Shown here: one piece after another, positions 24,934 through 35,746 of the stretch | Numbering within the stretch: the stretch's first letter is position 1 | How the letters are laid out: the number at the start of each line of letters is the position of its first letter | Origin: Chamaecrista fasciculata | Lineage: Eukaryota; Streptophyta; Magnoliopsida; Fabales; Fabaceae | Direction: 5' to 3' | Assembly (NCBI GenBank): GCA_003254925.1 | Contig: QANZ01013646.1 | Coordinates: 45,413-109,412 of the forward strand | DNA length: 64,000 nt | Translations under genes and position numbers: made by a program | The notes under the pieces: generated by a model | What the model was told of the DNA's origin: nothing | The model's input: only the letters and a program-made list of their open reading frames with translations | The model's database searches: none

Positions 24934-25763
24934 TAAATCTAAAGTTCTAATCTAGTCATGGATGACAGCCAATTCTCCCTCAACCAGTCTGCCTTATTTT
25001 CTTTAAACTTTATTTTGATTTTTTATGAATATGCTAACTTTTGCTTTGATGATATTATTTTTTTGTGGTTTTAAAGCTATCCTTTTTTTATTTTTATGTT
25101 TTTTTTTTAACTTTTGGGTTTCAAACTATTAGATATAGTTATATTTATCTTGTTTTAAATTTGAAAACATGGAGAGCGAAAATTTGTATTATCGTTGATG
25201 AGTCAATTCTTTATCCAATTGAATTTATAAACAAATGAGATAAAACTATATCTTGAAAGTAAATTTTCCAATTCACGATAAAATTAGTAAAATTATACCT
25301 ATATCCTTTGATTTAAATTTAAAGATGAGTTTAAAATTACGATCAAATTACTTTTAATAAGACATTTCTCAATTTAGTTGGTAGCATAAACAAATGACAT
25401 CAACGAAAATAGGTTTAGGACCAAGAGCAGAAAATTATAAAATTATGAAAAATCACTTTGAAACAAAATATACATATTGGACTAGAGTGAAATTTGATCC
25501 ATACTAAAGGATTAATGTGAGATTTAAACCTTTTTTTTGTTTGTTTGATATGGGATATTCCGTTTGGTGTCCACCATCATACTCATATTTATAGGTCATT
25601 ACATTAGGGAGGTTACTCCATACAACAATTTTACTATTTCAGGTATACTTAATTAATACTTGGCCTTCTAAAATAATAATGTTGCACATGTATTCATAAC
25701 AAGATAAGCACATCTATAGTTCTCTCTATATAGAGACAACCTCATAAATCACAATAAATTTTA

Positions 25764-26273
25764 GGGTAAATTACACTTTGGTGCTTTGAAGTATAGACAT
25801 ATTCCACTTTGGTATCCCATTTTTTGAAAAATGATATTTTGGTACTCTGTTTTATTTGTCTTTAACACTTTAGTACCTAAAACTTTTTTCCGTTACCTCT
25901 TGACGAAAAAGCATGTGCAAGTCATGTACATGGTCAAACACATGAAATTCATCATCCTAAACTCATATTTCACGATTTAGCCTCTAAGAAAAACGATTCA
26001 ACCTCCAAAAAGCACGATTCATTATGTACTTGAAGACAGAGGATTTCAAGTTATTTTGAGGCTGAATCGTGAAATCTGAGTTTAAAAGAATAATTTCGTG
26101 TTTTTGACTCTGCATGTGTTTTTTTTTTCTGTAAAAAAGTATTGAAAAAAATGGTTTTAGGTACCAAAGCGCAAACAACTAATAGAATAGGGTACTAAAA
26201 TGTCACTTTTGAAAAAACAAAGTACCAAAGTAAAATCGGTTCGTACCTCAGAGTATCAAAATATAATTTACAC
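25764..26273. mobile_element. MULE-type foldback MITE, family C copy 2
   Basis: The ends GGGTAAATTACACTTTGG and (changed) TATAATTTACAC are inverse copies. Flanks TAAATTTTA (25755-25763) and TAGATTTTA (26274-26282) form a 9-bp duplication with one change. The middle differs from copy 1 and holds a second inverted segment around CACGATT / AATCGTG. It has no coding capacity. Confidence 0.7.
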
Positions 26274-26866
26274 TAGATTTTATCTACAACTTCTTGCTTC
26301 TTAGAATTATCATCTGGATTTTATGGGTCCCCCAACACTACTCTTGCTTTGCTTCTTTGTCAAGGGATAACTTATCAAACAATTTCAATTCATGCGTAGA
26401 TATTGATCATTGAACATGCTGTGATCGATTGTTTCAAAAAGTTCCAATATTTAACCAATATTTAATTGTCGTTGATAGTTAATAAACTCGCTTAAAACGG
26501 GAATTCACTTGGTTTATTTTTCTAATGATTGGGGGGCATATTAATTTAAGGTCAAGTAACTGAAAAACTGGCACGCTTCTTAACATACATTCTCATGTGT
26601 ATGTCGCTACTTGATAGCCACCATTTGGCCACCATGCACTCCAAGTAGCACAAAACATATATTTGATTTCAAACAAAAAACAGTACTAACATTTATTATT
26701 TGTTTATTGATTTTTCCATGCTAGAAATTATGGATGAGCAAAATCAAATTCAATCCAACCAATCTATACCAAATCGATGAAAACTAATTATCTAATTGGC
26801 TTTTTGGTGACGAATAATTAATAATTAGTGTCATTAAAATCAGGTTGGTCAAATCAATTAATTAAA

Positions 26867-27223
26867 GGGTAAATTATACTTTGGTACCCTATTATATGGA
26901 TTAATGTCACTTTGGTACCTTGTTCTTTCAAAAATAATATTTTGGTATCTTGTTCTTTCAAAAGTGACATTTTGATACCTTGTTATTTGGACCAATTTCA
27001 CTTTGGTATCATGTTCTTTCACTATTTGTTACCCTATTCATTTTTTTAGGGTACCAAAGTGTTAATGGTGCAAAGAAAAGGGTACCAAAATGTCACATTT
27101 GAAAGAACATGATACCAAAATGTCATTTTAGAAATAACAGGGTATCAAAGTGTCACTTTTGAAATAACATGGTACCAAAGTGACATCGGTCCATTGAACA
27201 TGGTATAAAAGTGTAATTTACCC
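26867..27223. mobile_element. MULE-type foldback MITE, family C copy 3
   Basis: A 357-bp element with ends GGGTAAATTATACTTTGG and its inverse, flanked by a perfect 9-bp duplication TTAATTAAA (26858-26866 and 27224-27232). This copy fixes the family as Mutator-like by target-site length. The arms contain repeated GGTACC-containing units. Confidence 0.85.
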
Positions 27224-27232
27224 TTAATTAAA

Positions 27233-28033
27233 CATAGTTTAATTTTGACATTTTAAATATAATAAAATATTATTCATAATAATGTTTTAATATAGGATAC
27301 ACCATTTTATAATAACTATAAATTTAAATGATACAATAATTTAATAATTTTTATAGTCAAAAACTAATTTACTGGTCTAATTAATTTAAATCAATTTTGA
27401 TCAGTTTGGAAACTTTGAATGAGTTATACTAATTGAATTGAACAATTTTTTAACTAATTAATTAACTCGATTCTATTAAATAAATCATCTGATAAACTCA
27501 ACCGAAGCAATCCATATTCTCTCCTGAATCATTCTCAAAACTCATTTTCTGGTTTTCAAGTTTTAAATAAATATAATAATGAGGACCAAAATTCTCGTGA
27601 CAGAAGCACATGGGTTGCCCTTGAAAAATCAAACTTTGGACTCTTTTTTTTGTAGGCCCAACGTTATCCCTCCTCTCGTGTCTCTTTTATTTTATTTTAT
27701 ATTTTTTTTGTTTATTTATTGTTTTGTCATTAAAATTTCCGAACCGCAAAATTCGCCGAGAAACAAACAAACAAACAAGAATACCATATACCATGCTGAC
27801 ATGGCATAACGGGACGGAGCCACGTGTGTAGAGAGTAGAAACTGCTTCGTTGGGCCCTACGTACGTACCGTTTAGGCGTTTAGGCCGTCGTATCCGTTAA
27901 TCAGCTGACTTGAGCATCCACTATCAGATACGGCGTGACGTTTGAAGATTTTTATTCGCCTTCACGATACGCTCGTCGTTCTGCATCTACGACGTCCTAG
28001 CCGCTCGTTATGGATTTCATTTTTTTTTTTTTT
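27233..28033. other. Intergenic, no supported gene
   Basis: AT-rich DNA with a 76-codon frame at 27579-27809 that has no motif. A more GC-rich stretch at about 27840-28010 shows no recognisable element. Confidence 0.45.
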
Positions 28034-28554
28034 CAAAAGTATCCATTTTGTCCCCAAACTTTACAGCTGCTGTCAATTTCGTCCCCAATCTTTCTTTGCT
28101 GTCAATTTTGTCCTCAAACTTTACACATGCTGTCAATTTCGTCTCCAATATTTTTTTGCTGTCAATTTCGTCCCTAATCTTTCACATTTTGGTCAATTTT
28201 ATCCTTTGCTCTTACTTTAGCCAAGTATTGACGACAAAATCTATGTGGCTAACGATATATAATGTAAAATTGATAGAAAAAGAAACTAAAATCCTAACTT
28301 AGATTCAAAAACAGGATGCAGTCTGTCGTTAATTTATTAAAAGAAGTTAGTCAAAGGATAAAATTGACGAAAATGTGAAAGATCAGGGACGAAATTGACA
28401 GTTGATGTAGAGTTTGGGGACGAAATTGACAGCAAAAAAGATTGGGGATGAAATTGACAGTTGGTGTAAAGTTTAGAGACGAAGTTAACAGCAGAAAAAG
28501 TTTAGAGACGAAATTGAGAGCTACTATAAAGTTTGAGGATGAAATTAGTATTTT
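28034..28554. mobile_element. Foldback element, family B copy 1 (uninterrupted)
   Basis: The left arm repeats CTGTCAATTTCGTCCCCAA-like units and the right arm repeats their inverse (GGGGACGAAATTGACAG). The outer ends are CAAAAGTATCCAT and ATTAGTATTTT. The central right part reads GTCGTTAATTTATTAAAAGA (around 28325), which is the undisturbed version of the site where the 1.8-kb MULE sits in copy 2. There is no coding content. Confidence 0.75.
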
Positions 28555-28690
28555 TTTTTTTTAAGATAAACCAACCAGTATATATTGTTGGATTTTATTT
28601 TTTAAAAAAAAAAATAGTGGGGATGACGGGGATCCAACTTTATTCAAAAGCTTAAGCGAAAAAAATATTAAGTCACCCCCAATTTACTCT

Positions 28691-28707
28691 TTTTTTTTTG
28701 GCCTGAA
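28691..28707 (-). repeat. Micro-insertion: A-tail stub with 14-bp direct repeats
   Basis: On the minus strand the insert reads TTCAGGCCAAAAAAAAA and is flanked by CCCCAATTTACTCT at 28677-28690 and 28708-28721. The ending TTCAGGCCAA is shared with the insertion at 62727-62758, so the two probably derive from the same retroposon family. Confidence 0.65.
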
Positions 28708-28729
28708 CCCCAATTTACTCTTTAAAAAT

Positions 28730-29240
28730 AGGCCAGTCTCAAATTGATCTCTTATGCATGGGTAAGTTTCAAATTCGTCACTTACTTTTTATTTATTTCA
28801 GATTGATCTTACATATTTTTATGATGTTTTAAATTAGTCCAAAAAAATACTTAATGTAGTTATATCTCTTTTATTTCAAGCACAAATACGACAAATTCAG
28901 AGCTATGACTTTCTTTTACCAAGTACTTTGAGACCATCAACAAACAGGATCAAAACGAGCCCCAAAAGTTGATAACTTCAAACAAGTAAAATTGATAATA
29001 TCTTTCTTGTTTGAAGTCCAAATGTGACAAATTTAAAGCTATATGACAACTCTTAAAGAATTATTTCTTTATCCAGTTAATATCGCTAGTAAATAATGAG
29101 GTCAAATCGCATCTCAAAAGTATTTTTAGGACCAATTTGGAACATCATGAAAATATATAGGACCAATCTAAAATAAATGAAAAATAAGAGACCAATTTGA
29201 AACCTACAATACATAAGGGACCAATTTGAAACTTTGGCCT
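28730..29240. mobile_element. Foldback MITE with AGGCCA ends (family A-like)
   Basis: AGGCCAGTCTCAAATTGATC at the left is the inverse of the sequence ending CCAATTTGAAACTTTGGCCT at the right, and inverted similarity continues for about 150 bp per arm. The ends resemble those of the element at 6285-6985. The flanks are A-rich and a 9-bp duplication is plausible but ambiguous. Confidence 0.6.
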
Positions 29241-29479
29241 TAAAAAATATGTACAGCATTCTTCAAGATCTTAATCACATGTTATACGTTCGAAGATGAG
29301 ATAAATCATCACTTTATTGCTAAAAAAAAAAAAGATAAATCACTTTAGATTAAAATATATCAAAAAATTTTGTTATCAAGTTTTTTATTCATAAAATCAC
29401 TTTTTCATTTTCTATTACTTTTGTATTCTTTTCTATGTTATTGCACTTCAAATTATTATAGTTTAATTGTTTAACTGTG

Positions 29480-29499
29480 CTGTGTATAAAAAAAAAAAG
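29480..29499 (+). repeat. Micro-insertion: A-tail stub with 12-bp direct repeats
   Basis: The insert (CTGTGTAT followed by an 11-A run and G) lies between two copies of TGTTTAACTGTG (29468-29479 and 29500-29511). Confidence 0.55.
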
Positions 29500-29761
29500 T
29501 GTTTAACTGTGATAGAAAATATTAAATATTGACTTTAAAAAAATATTCTAACAAAATGAGTGTTCCTACAAATTAAAAATTTAGGAGTTTTTATCCTGTT
29601 ACATAATTTAGGAAATCTTTGGCTCGAAAAGCAAAATAAAGAGAAGTTTTGTATATTTTAACTATTATTTTAAGACGAATAAAGAGTATCAATGCTATTA
29701 TAAAATATGCATATAGAAACTAGAAAGTGAATATTGTTGATTTTTTTTTCACTTTGACCAG

Positions 29762-29777
29762 TTTTTTTTGGGTAATA
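29762..29777 (-). repeat. Micro-insertion: A-tail stub with 14-bp direct repeats
   Basis: On the minus strand the insert reads TATTACCCAAAAAAAA. It is flanked by TTCACTTTGACCAG at 29748-29761 and 29778-29791. Confidence 0.65.
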
Positions 29778-30897
29778 TTCACTTTGACCAGATAATATTG
29801 TTGATGGAGTCCCCAAACTTTGAATAAAGCAAGTAGAAATTGCAACAAGCACTAATGGTAAAAGTCCAATAATAACATTTTCATGGTCAAATTAGTCGAG
29901 AAGAACAAAAGTCACGAGTATATAATTAAACGTGTATTATAACATGACTTATTAGACTTTAGTAAATGCAAAAAATAATAGATAATAATCAGGCCATATG
30001 TCAATATAAGTTAAATGATTATATTTTCAAATAAGAGTACAGTTTGATTTAACAAATGACTCATCGATCATCTGATGAGACAATTATTGACCACCTTAAC
30101 AAAAAAGAATGCAGATTAGATTTTAAGTTGGAATGATTATTTGCAACTCAAGGGAGGCTAAATTAATATAATTAATTTGTAGTGCTTGGCAGCTTAGGAT
30201 ATATCCAAGTTTGATGTATGGTATTTTGATTAGCAATTGAGATGAGTAACGAACTAATAAGAGATTTGAAATGTTGTATAAGTGTATACAAGCTAAGGGG
30301 GGACAAAAGCAACGTGAAGGTCTCTATTAATAAGCAGTTTATGTAGGGTTCATAAAAAAGGCACACCCATGTTAGTCAACTTTATCTTCTCAATATACTG
30401 AAATGAATTATTGTGGAGATGGATGTGCTATGTAGCTAGCCGTTATTATTATTATTTAGATTTCTGATCGATATTACACAGCAACCTCCACATTACCACA
30501 CACACACATATATACACATACATGTATATATATATGATATATATCCTCAAACACCTGGTGCTTATTGTTCCTAATCCTTGCCATATTGCACAAGTCTTTT
30601 TCAATACTTAGTGGTTTTTTCCCTTTTCAGCACATGCACATGTTGCTTCACGTCAACGTACCCCTATTTTTTTTCCTTTTTGTTCTTACTTTTGGCCAGA
30701 CTTTCAACACATTATATGGCTTAATTAATGGGAGAATTATTTATAGGTAGCCACTAGCCAGGACTCAAATTCTAGAGATATATATCCATGACATTGTAAA
30801 CTATATAGTCTAACATTGCATGCATAATATACTCTTAATTACTGGTGGTTAATTAGTTTAATTTATTAATTATTTGCGTCGAACCAAAGTTGAAGTT

Positions 30898-30916
30898 TTT
30901 TCTTTTTTTGAACCAG
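30898..30916 (-). repeat. Micro-insertion: A-tail stub with 11-bp direct repeats
   Basis: AAGTTGAAGTT (30887-30897 and 30917-30927) flanks an insert whose minus strand reads CTGGTTCAAAAAAAGAAAA. The similarity of the flanks extends a few bases further with one indel. Confidence 0.45.
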
Positions 30917-31744
30917 AAGTTGAAGTTCAACTTAATTATAAATTTGGTTTTTAATAGGTAACATGCATTTAGAGTTTATTTTAGACATCAATGAGTTCAC
31001 ATTGCGAGAGTATAAGAGGGGATGAGTTAATTGGAAGCCCCAAGAACAATATATATAACTTTCAATGTGTGATGATGAAGTATAGATCATATATAGGGGA
31101 AAATTAAGGATATCCAAATGGACCATCAACAATTATTAAAAGAGAAAGAGTGGAATCAGGTTTCAAAAACGTCATTTATTGTCTGAAATAATTGGATTAA
31201 AAAGAGGATTTTCAGCCAAAGGTAGAGAGAGAGAGAGACAAGAGTTATGAGGGAAGTGATAGGGCCAAATAAGGCCCCTCTTGTTCATGACTTGAATGGC
31301 ATAATTAAATTAAGCTTAATTAATTTCCAAAATCCAAGTGTTCCAGACTCTGTACTCATCATATAGGGATCATTATGTCCTCCATGCATCCATTTGGGTC
31401 TCACAAATAATTAGAGCGAGCTAGCTATCAAGTTGTCAAAAGTCACATATCACTCATTGTATCTTTAATTATTAATTTTTAAGTTAATAGGATGACAACT
31501 ATTTTATCAGAGAATTTTAAGGATTATTTTCAAAAATTATTTGCAAATACAAAATCAGATGCCTAAACAATTTAAACGGTTAAGATTAGAATATCTTTTT
31601 TCTGAGTTGATCATTTTTTTTATATGAATCATTGGTATTCTTCTATGAAGATTCATCTAATTTATATCAGGTAATATTACAAAAACAACAAGATTTTTAT
31701 AATATAATAAATTTTCCGCACTTGGCTAACAGGTTAGATCTTAC

Positions 31745-32072
31745 GATGGAAGCGTAACAGAGATCGGTTCTCCGAAGCCTAGCTTACTATTTTAGTGGGT
31801 CTGGATGCGATTTGGCGTTGCAGGAATGGGGTGGTCTGGAGGAGCGCAAAACCAGATTCGTTGGCTGTCATCAACGTTGTTAAGTACTCTTCTGTATCCT
31901 TTTATGTTAATGTCTTTGATGGTTCGTTTACTTCTCCTTCGTTTGATTTTTATGCGTTTGTGTTTTTAGCGTATTCAAGTCATGACTCGAGGGGTCCGTA
32001 TACCCCAAGAGTATGACTCTAAGACGTTTGTTTTGTAATCCTTCACCGTTTTTTAATACATCAAAAAAAAAA
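31745..32072 (+). mobile_element. Degraded LINE-like 3' fragment with A-tail
   Basis: A frame at 31795-32016 contains WRCRNGVVWRSAKPDSLAVI, which resembles the W..RN..VF region near the end of plant L1-type ORF2 proteins. The segment ends with TAATACATC and an A-run at about 32064-32072. It has no intact reverse transcriptase. Limits and family are tentative. Confidence 0.4.
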
Positions 32073-32458
32073 TCCAATACCATTTATTAAATTATAAACT
32101 ACATTCTAATCGTGAGTTCAAGACACTAATTATCATTGAGAATGTGTATGTTCAATGGAACAGAGGAAAGGGAAAAATAGTTATTAACGATTTTAATGGA
32201 ATTGGCCACCCCTTAATTATCAGTTACAAAAATCAAAATATACTTAAATTGGCCTATCAGTTCGGGAATTAGTATCACCATAATTGTGACTATGACTAGG
32301 TAGCTAAATTTTTCTGATTTAGGACGGAGAAACAAGGCCTATGTAAAAAGCTAAATATATTTTTTTAGCCCCCAAAAATTTCCAAAATGAATTATAATTA
32401 TTGGCTTTTTTTTTCATTTATTTAATTTTTTGGCACTATTCCCTCTTTATGTTCATTG

Positions 32459-32804
32459 CTATGAAGCATGGACACTGACACGGACACGGGACACGACACG
32501 GACACGGACACAGCGACACGTCAAACTCTCAAAATTACACGACACGGCACAGCATATATTTATATATATAAATAATTAAATATTCATAATTTTTAATGAA
32601 AAAATTAAAAATTACAATTTTTATTCATGATATATGTCATATCTATTATTATTTTCTCTTGCCTATCATGTTAAAGTTACAAAAAATTGATTTATATTCT
32701 AAAATTTATAGATATGTGTCGTGTCGGTGTCATACGAGTGTCGGACACTGACACGTGTCTGACACGGCGACACGCCTTCAAAATGAAGTGTCCATGCTTC
32801 CTAG
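32459..32804. mobile_element. hAT-type MITE, copy 2 (346 bp)
   Basis: It begins CTATGAAGCATGGACACTG and ends with the near-inverse GTGTCCATGCTTCCTAG. A perfect 8-bp duplication GTTCATTG flanks it (32451-32458 and 32805-32812). The arms are rich in GACACGG / CCGTGTC repeats, as in copy 1 at 13757. Confidence 0.85.
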
Positions 32805-33017
32805 GTTCATTGTCTTAATTTAAATACATCCCCAACAACCCCTCTTCCCCAAATTATTGTGATGTTAACCTTATCCGATCATTAATATAACTTTTTCACC
32901 ATAATGCATCAACGTATTTCGTTGGCTTACATGTTCTTATAAATCAATCTATTATCCATTAAAGACAAAGTTAGGTTTCTTGTCAATCCTTTAACATATA
33001 ATAGATAATTAATTTAT

Positions 33018-33536
33018 GGTCAAAGTACAAATTTGATCTTTTGGTTGCAAATCAAACTCTTGTTTTTTTTTTTTTTGGGAATTTGTTCTCTCATCTTTTA
33101 GTCAAATGGTAAATTCTTTATTTTTTTGTTGCATATTTAATCTCATATCTTTTGATCAAGTTGCAGATTTAGTCTCGTAACTTTGCAAAAGTTTTCATCG
33201 GTAGTCCTACCTTAAATTTCATCTATCTCCATCGTTAAGTGTGACCTTAGCAATTGACGTGGGGACCAAAATTGCAAATAAAAAAAATAAAGATATAAGA
33301 GTAAAATCACAACTTACCTCAAAGATAAGAGACTAAAATCTCCACGTCATACTTAATGGAGAGAGATGGATGGAATTTAGAATGAGATTAACGGTGAAAT
33401 TTATTACAAAAATATGAGGCCAAATTTACAACTTAATCAAAATATGTGAGACTAAATTTGTAAAAAAAAATAAGGGTCTAATTTCCAATTTGACAAAAAA
33501 TAAAAGACTAATTTTGCACTTTAGCCTTAATTTCCT
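33018..33536. mobile_element. Foldback MITE with GGTCAAAGT ends
   Basis: The left end GGTCAAAGTACAAATTTG is mirrored by CAAATTTTGCACTTTAGCC-like sequence at the right, and the arms repeat TTTGGTCAA / TTGACAAAA units with TTAGTCTC motifs. The flanks TTAATTTAT and TTAATTTCC match at 7 of 9 positions, suggesting an old 9-bp duplication. There is no coding content. Confidence 0.6.
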
Positions 33537-33974
33537 TTTCTTCTAAACTTCGTTAACTATAAACAATGCGTCACAAAATAATTAAATTTCATCGTGAATT
33601 TTTAAGATTAATTTTTAGAAAAAAATAATGGTCGAAATAAAATCCTAGAGAATTGACCCGTGATGAAGTTAAGTTTGTCACGAGAATGAGAGAATATAAT
33701 CGTATATTTCTGCAATTAATTTCCACTTAAACTCATGTGCAATGTTTTGCCATTTGAAGGCCTTGTTAATTCGGAGTCATATTCAATGTTGCTTCATATC
33801 TTGTGTTATATATACTAAGAATTTAGTGACGGCCATGTGCACCTCACGCTAGGTTGATGTGAACAAGTAGAGGAGTTAAATCATTAATTAATTGAAGGGT
33901 GTAAATTAATTATTTAAGGTTGAAGAGATAGAAAGAGATATTGAGTAAGTTACGTAATCATTTAAAGTCATGTA

Positions 33975-34170
33975 ATAGGGATATGATAAGGCAAAAGAAT
34001 TAAATTTCTCTCTAAATTTTTCGGTGACTGTGAATTTTATCTCCGACCTTCAATTTTAACTCCAACCTTCTTTTGTTGTCAATTTTATTTTTAATGTTTA
34101 ATATTTTGGTCAATTTCATCATTTGCTTATACTTTAATTAAATACTATCCTTTGCTCGTTCCTAACTAAA
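33975..34170. mobile_element. Left half of a family B foldback element
   Basis: Similar over about 180 bp to 34317-34500, in direct orientation. The shared part includes about 14 bp (TAGGGATATGATA-like) outside the element end, so a local duplication is as likely as a separate insertion. A SINE lies between the two copies. Confidence 0.5.
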
Positions 34171-34177
34171 TTAGTCT

Positions 34178-34312
34178 TTTAAAAAAAAAGAGAAGTATTT
34201 TGAAATACCTCAATTTAATAGATGGAAGGATGATCGCAAATACCAGACATCGAACCCGTGACCACGCAATATGAGGCATAGCACTCAACCACGTAGGCAC
34301 GGGATAGCTAGT
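34178..34312 (-). mobile_element. tRNA-derived SINE (minus strand)
   Basis: On the minus strand a polymerase III A-box-like TGCCTACGTGGTTGAGTGC (34299-34281) is followed about 25 nt later by a B-box-like GGGTTCGATGTC (34257-34246), and the unit runs to a T/A-rich end near 34178. Spacing and order fit a tRNA-related SINE head. There is no coding content. Confidence 0.6.
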
Positions 34313-35249
34313 GATAGAGATATGATAATTGATAAGACAAAAGTATTAATTTTCTCTATAAATTTTACGGTGGCTGTCAATTTGTCTCCAACCTTCTTCT
34401 GTTGTCAATTTTGTTCCTAATGTTTCATATTTTGGTCAGTTTTATCTTTTGCTCGTACTTTAACCAAATACTATCAACGAAATCTATGTGTCTACTAATA
34501 TATAATGTAAAATTGATAGAAAAAGAAATTTAAATCTTAATGCGTATTGGAAAACAAAATATAGTTTGTCGTTAATTTATGAGCAAACCTCCTTTTTGGT
34601 CCCTCAATTGTTACTGAGTCAAGGAATCGGTCCCTCAATTGTGGGAAACTACAACTCAGTCCCTCAATTGTACAATCCCGTTTACGTTTTGGTCCCTCAC
34701 GTCTGGTCCGTTAGTGATAGAGGTGTTAAGTGATGACGTGTCACCGTTATCTGCTTAGGTGGCCGTTAAATGCTTAGTTGAGGGACCAAATCCTCGACTC
34801 AGTAACAATTGAGGGACCAAAAAGGGGGTTTGCTCAAATTAATATCCAACTCATTTCCACTTGACACCTCATTCAAACTACTCTCTTGCAATTTGGTCCC
34901 AAAACCCCTAAATCCCCTAAAACTTTTTTTAATCCTCTTCTTCATCTTTTTCATCTTCTTCATTCATTTTAGTCCCAAATCCTAAAAATAAAATTGTAAA
35001 GTATCCCAAAACCTTTCCAAACATTCCAATTTAGTCCTTAAATGTATTAAAAACCCTAAAACCCTAAACCCTAAAAAAAATCTACTTTGAGTTCATTCAT
35101 TTTATCCCATTATTCTCAATTTATTAAATCATAATTAAAAAAAACATTTTAGTCCCTGAACCCTAATTTCTTCATCTTCATCTTCATCCTCATTCCTCTC
35201 TCATCTTTCATTCCTCACCGCCGATCCTACTGCTTCAACCAAATCCTCA

Positions 35250-35653
35250 AACATCAAAATGGCTCGATTCTTCAAATCCTTAAACATTCTCTCGCTCGAT
35301 TCTTCAATTTCTGGGTTTGATTTCAAGTTCACAACCATTTTGGGCGTCGCGAGATACATTCATTCATTTCTTAGGGTTCGAATTCGAATTGGGGGAGAAA
35401 GTTTGGGGTTTCTTTCGATTTTGAAGAAATTCCGAGAGAATGCCTGCGACTGATGATGAAAACTCGTCGTCGCCGTCGTCGTTTACCCATTTCGGCCGTT
35501 CGCTTTTGAGTCTCTGTCGCGACCATCAGGTTCACTCCATGGAAAGCTCAACGACGCCACATGTTCACTCTGTCGCGACTTGCTTTCTCTCTCATGAGTC
35601 TCTAAGCTTCTCGATTCCTTCCTTCGCCGCCACGAGAGCTTTTCGGCTGATGA

Positions 35654-35665
<12 letters not shown>
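35250..35665 (+). pseudogene. Captured ROH1/DUF793-like gene fragment inside the MULE
   Basis: From ATG 35440 the frame reads MPATDDENSSSPSS, then FGRSLLSLCRDHQVHSMES, closely matching the N-terminus of plant DUF793 proteins (ROH1, BYPASS1-related; typically MPAT...FGRSLLSLRRDQVHSME). After a gap, a second frame at 35577-35650 reads VSKLLDSFLRRHESF, matching the following helix of the same family (LLSLPW-RKLLDxFLxCxEEF), but with a TGA where the family has Trp. About 190 bp of 5' leader sequence seems to be included. It is a rearranged, noncoding gene piece, recognised from memory of the family. Confidence 0.6.
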
Positions 35666-35703
<38 letters not shown>

Positions 35704-35704
35704 C

Positions 35705-35739
<35 letters not shown>

Positions 35740-35746
35740 ATGAACT
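35650..35746 (+). repeat. (GAT)n microsatellite
   Basis: A nearly pure GAT/ATG trinucleotide run of about 95 bp with one CAT interruption, directly following the captured gene fragment. The poly-Asp frame it creates is not evidence of a protein. Confidence 0.9.

Larger units (their letters stand above)
29241..31744. other. AT-rich intergenic region
   Basis: No supported gene. Contents seen: micro-insertions at 29480, 29762 and 30898, a TA/CA microsatellite at about 30500-30545, and a GA tract near 31225. Frames of 60-66 codons carry no motif. Confidence 0.5.

Noticed and set aside
29300-29347. Another micro-insertion (TTGCT plus A-run) flanked by GATAAATCA
   Set aside because: The flanking repeats differ by a three-base indel, so it was left out of the clean set.
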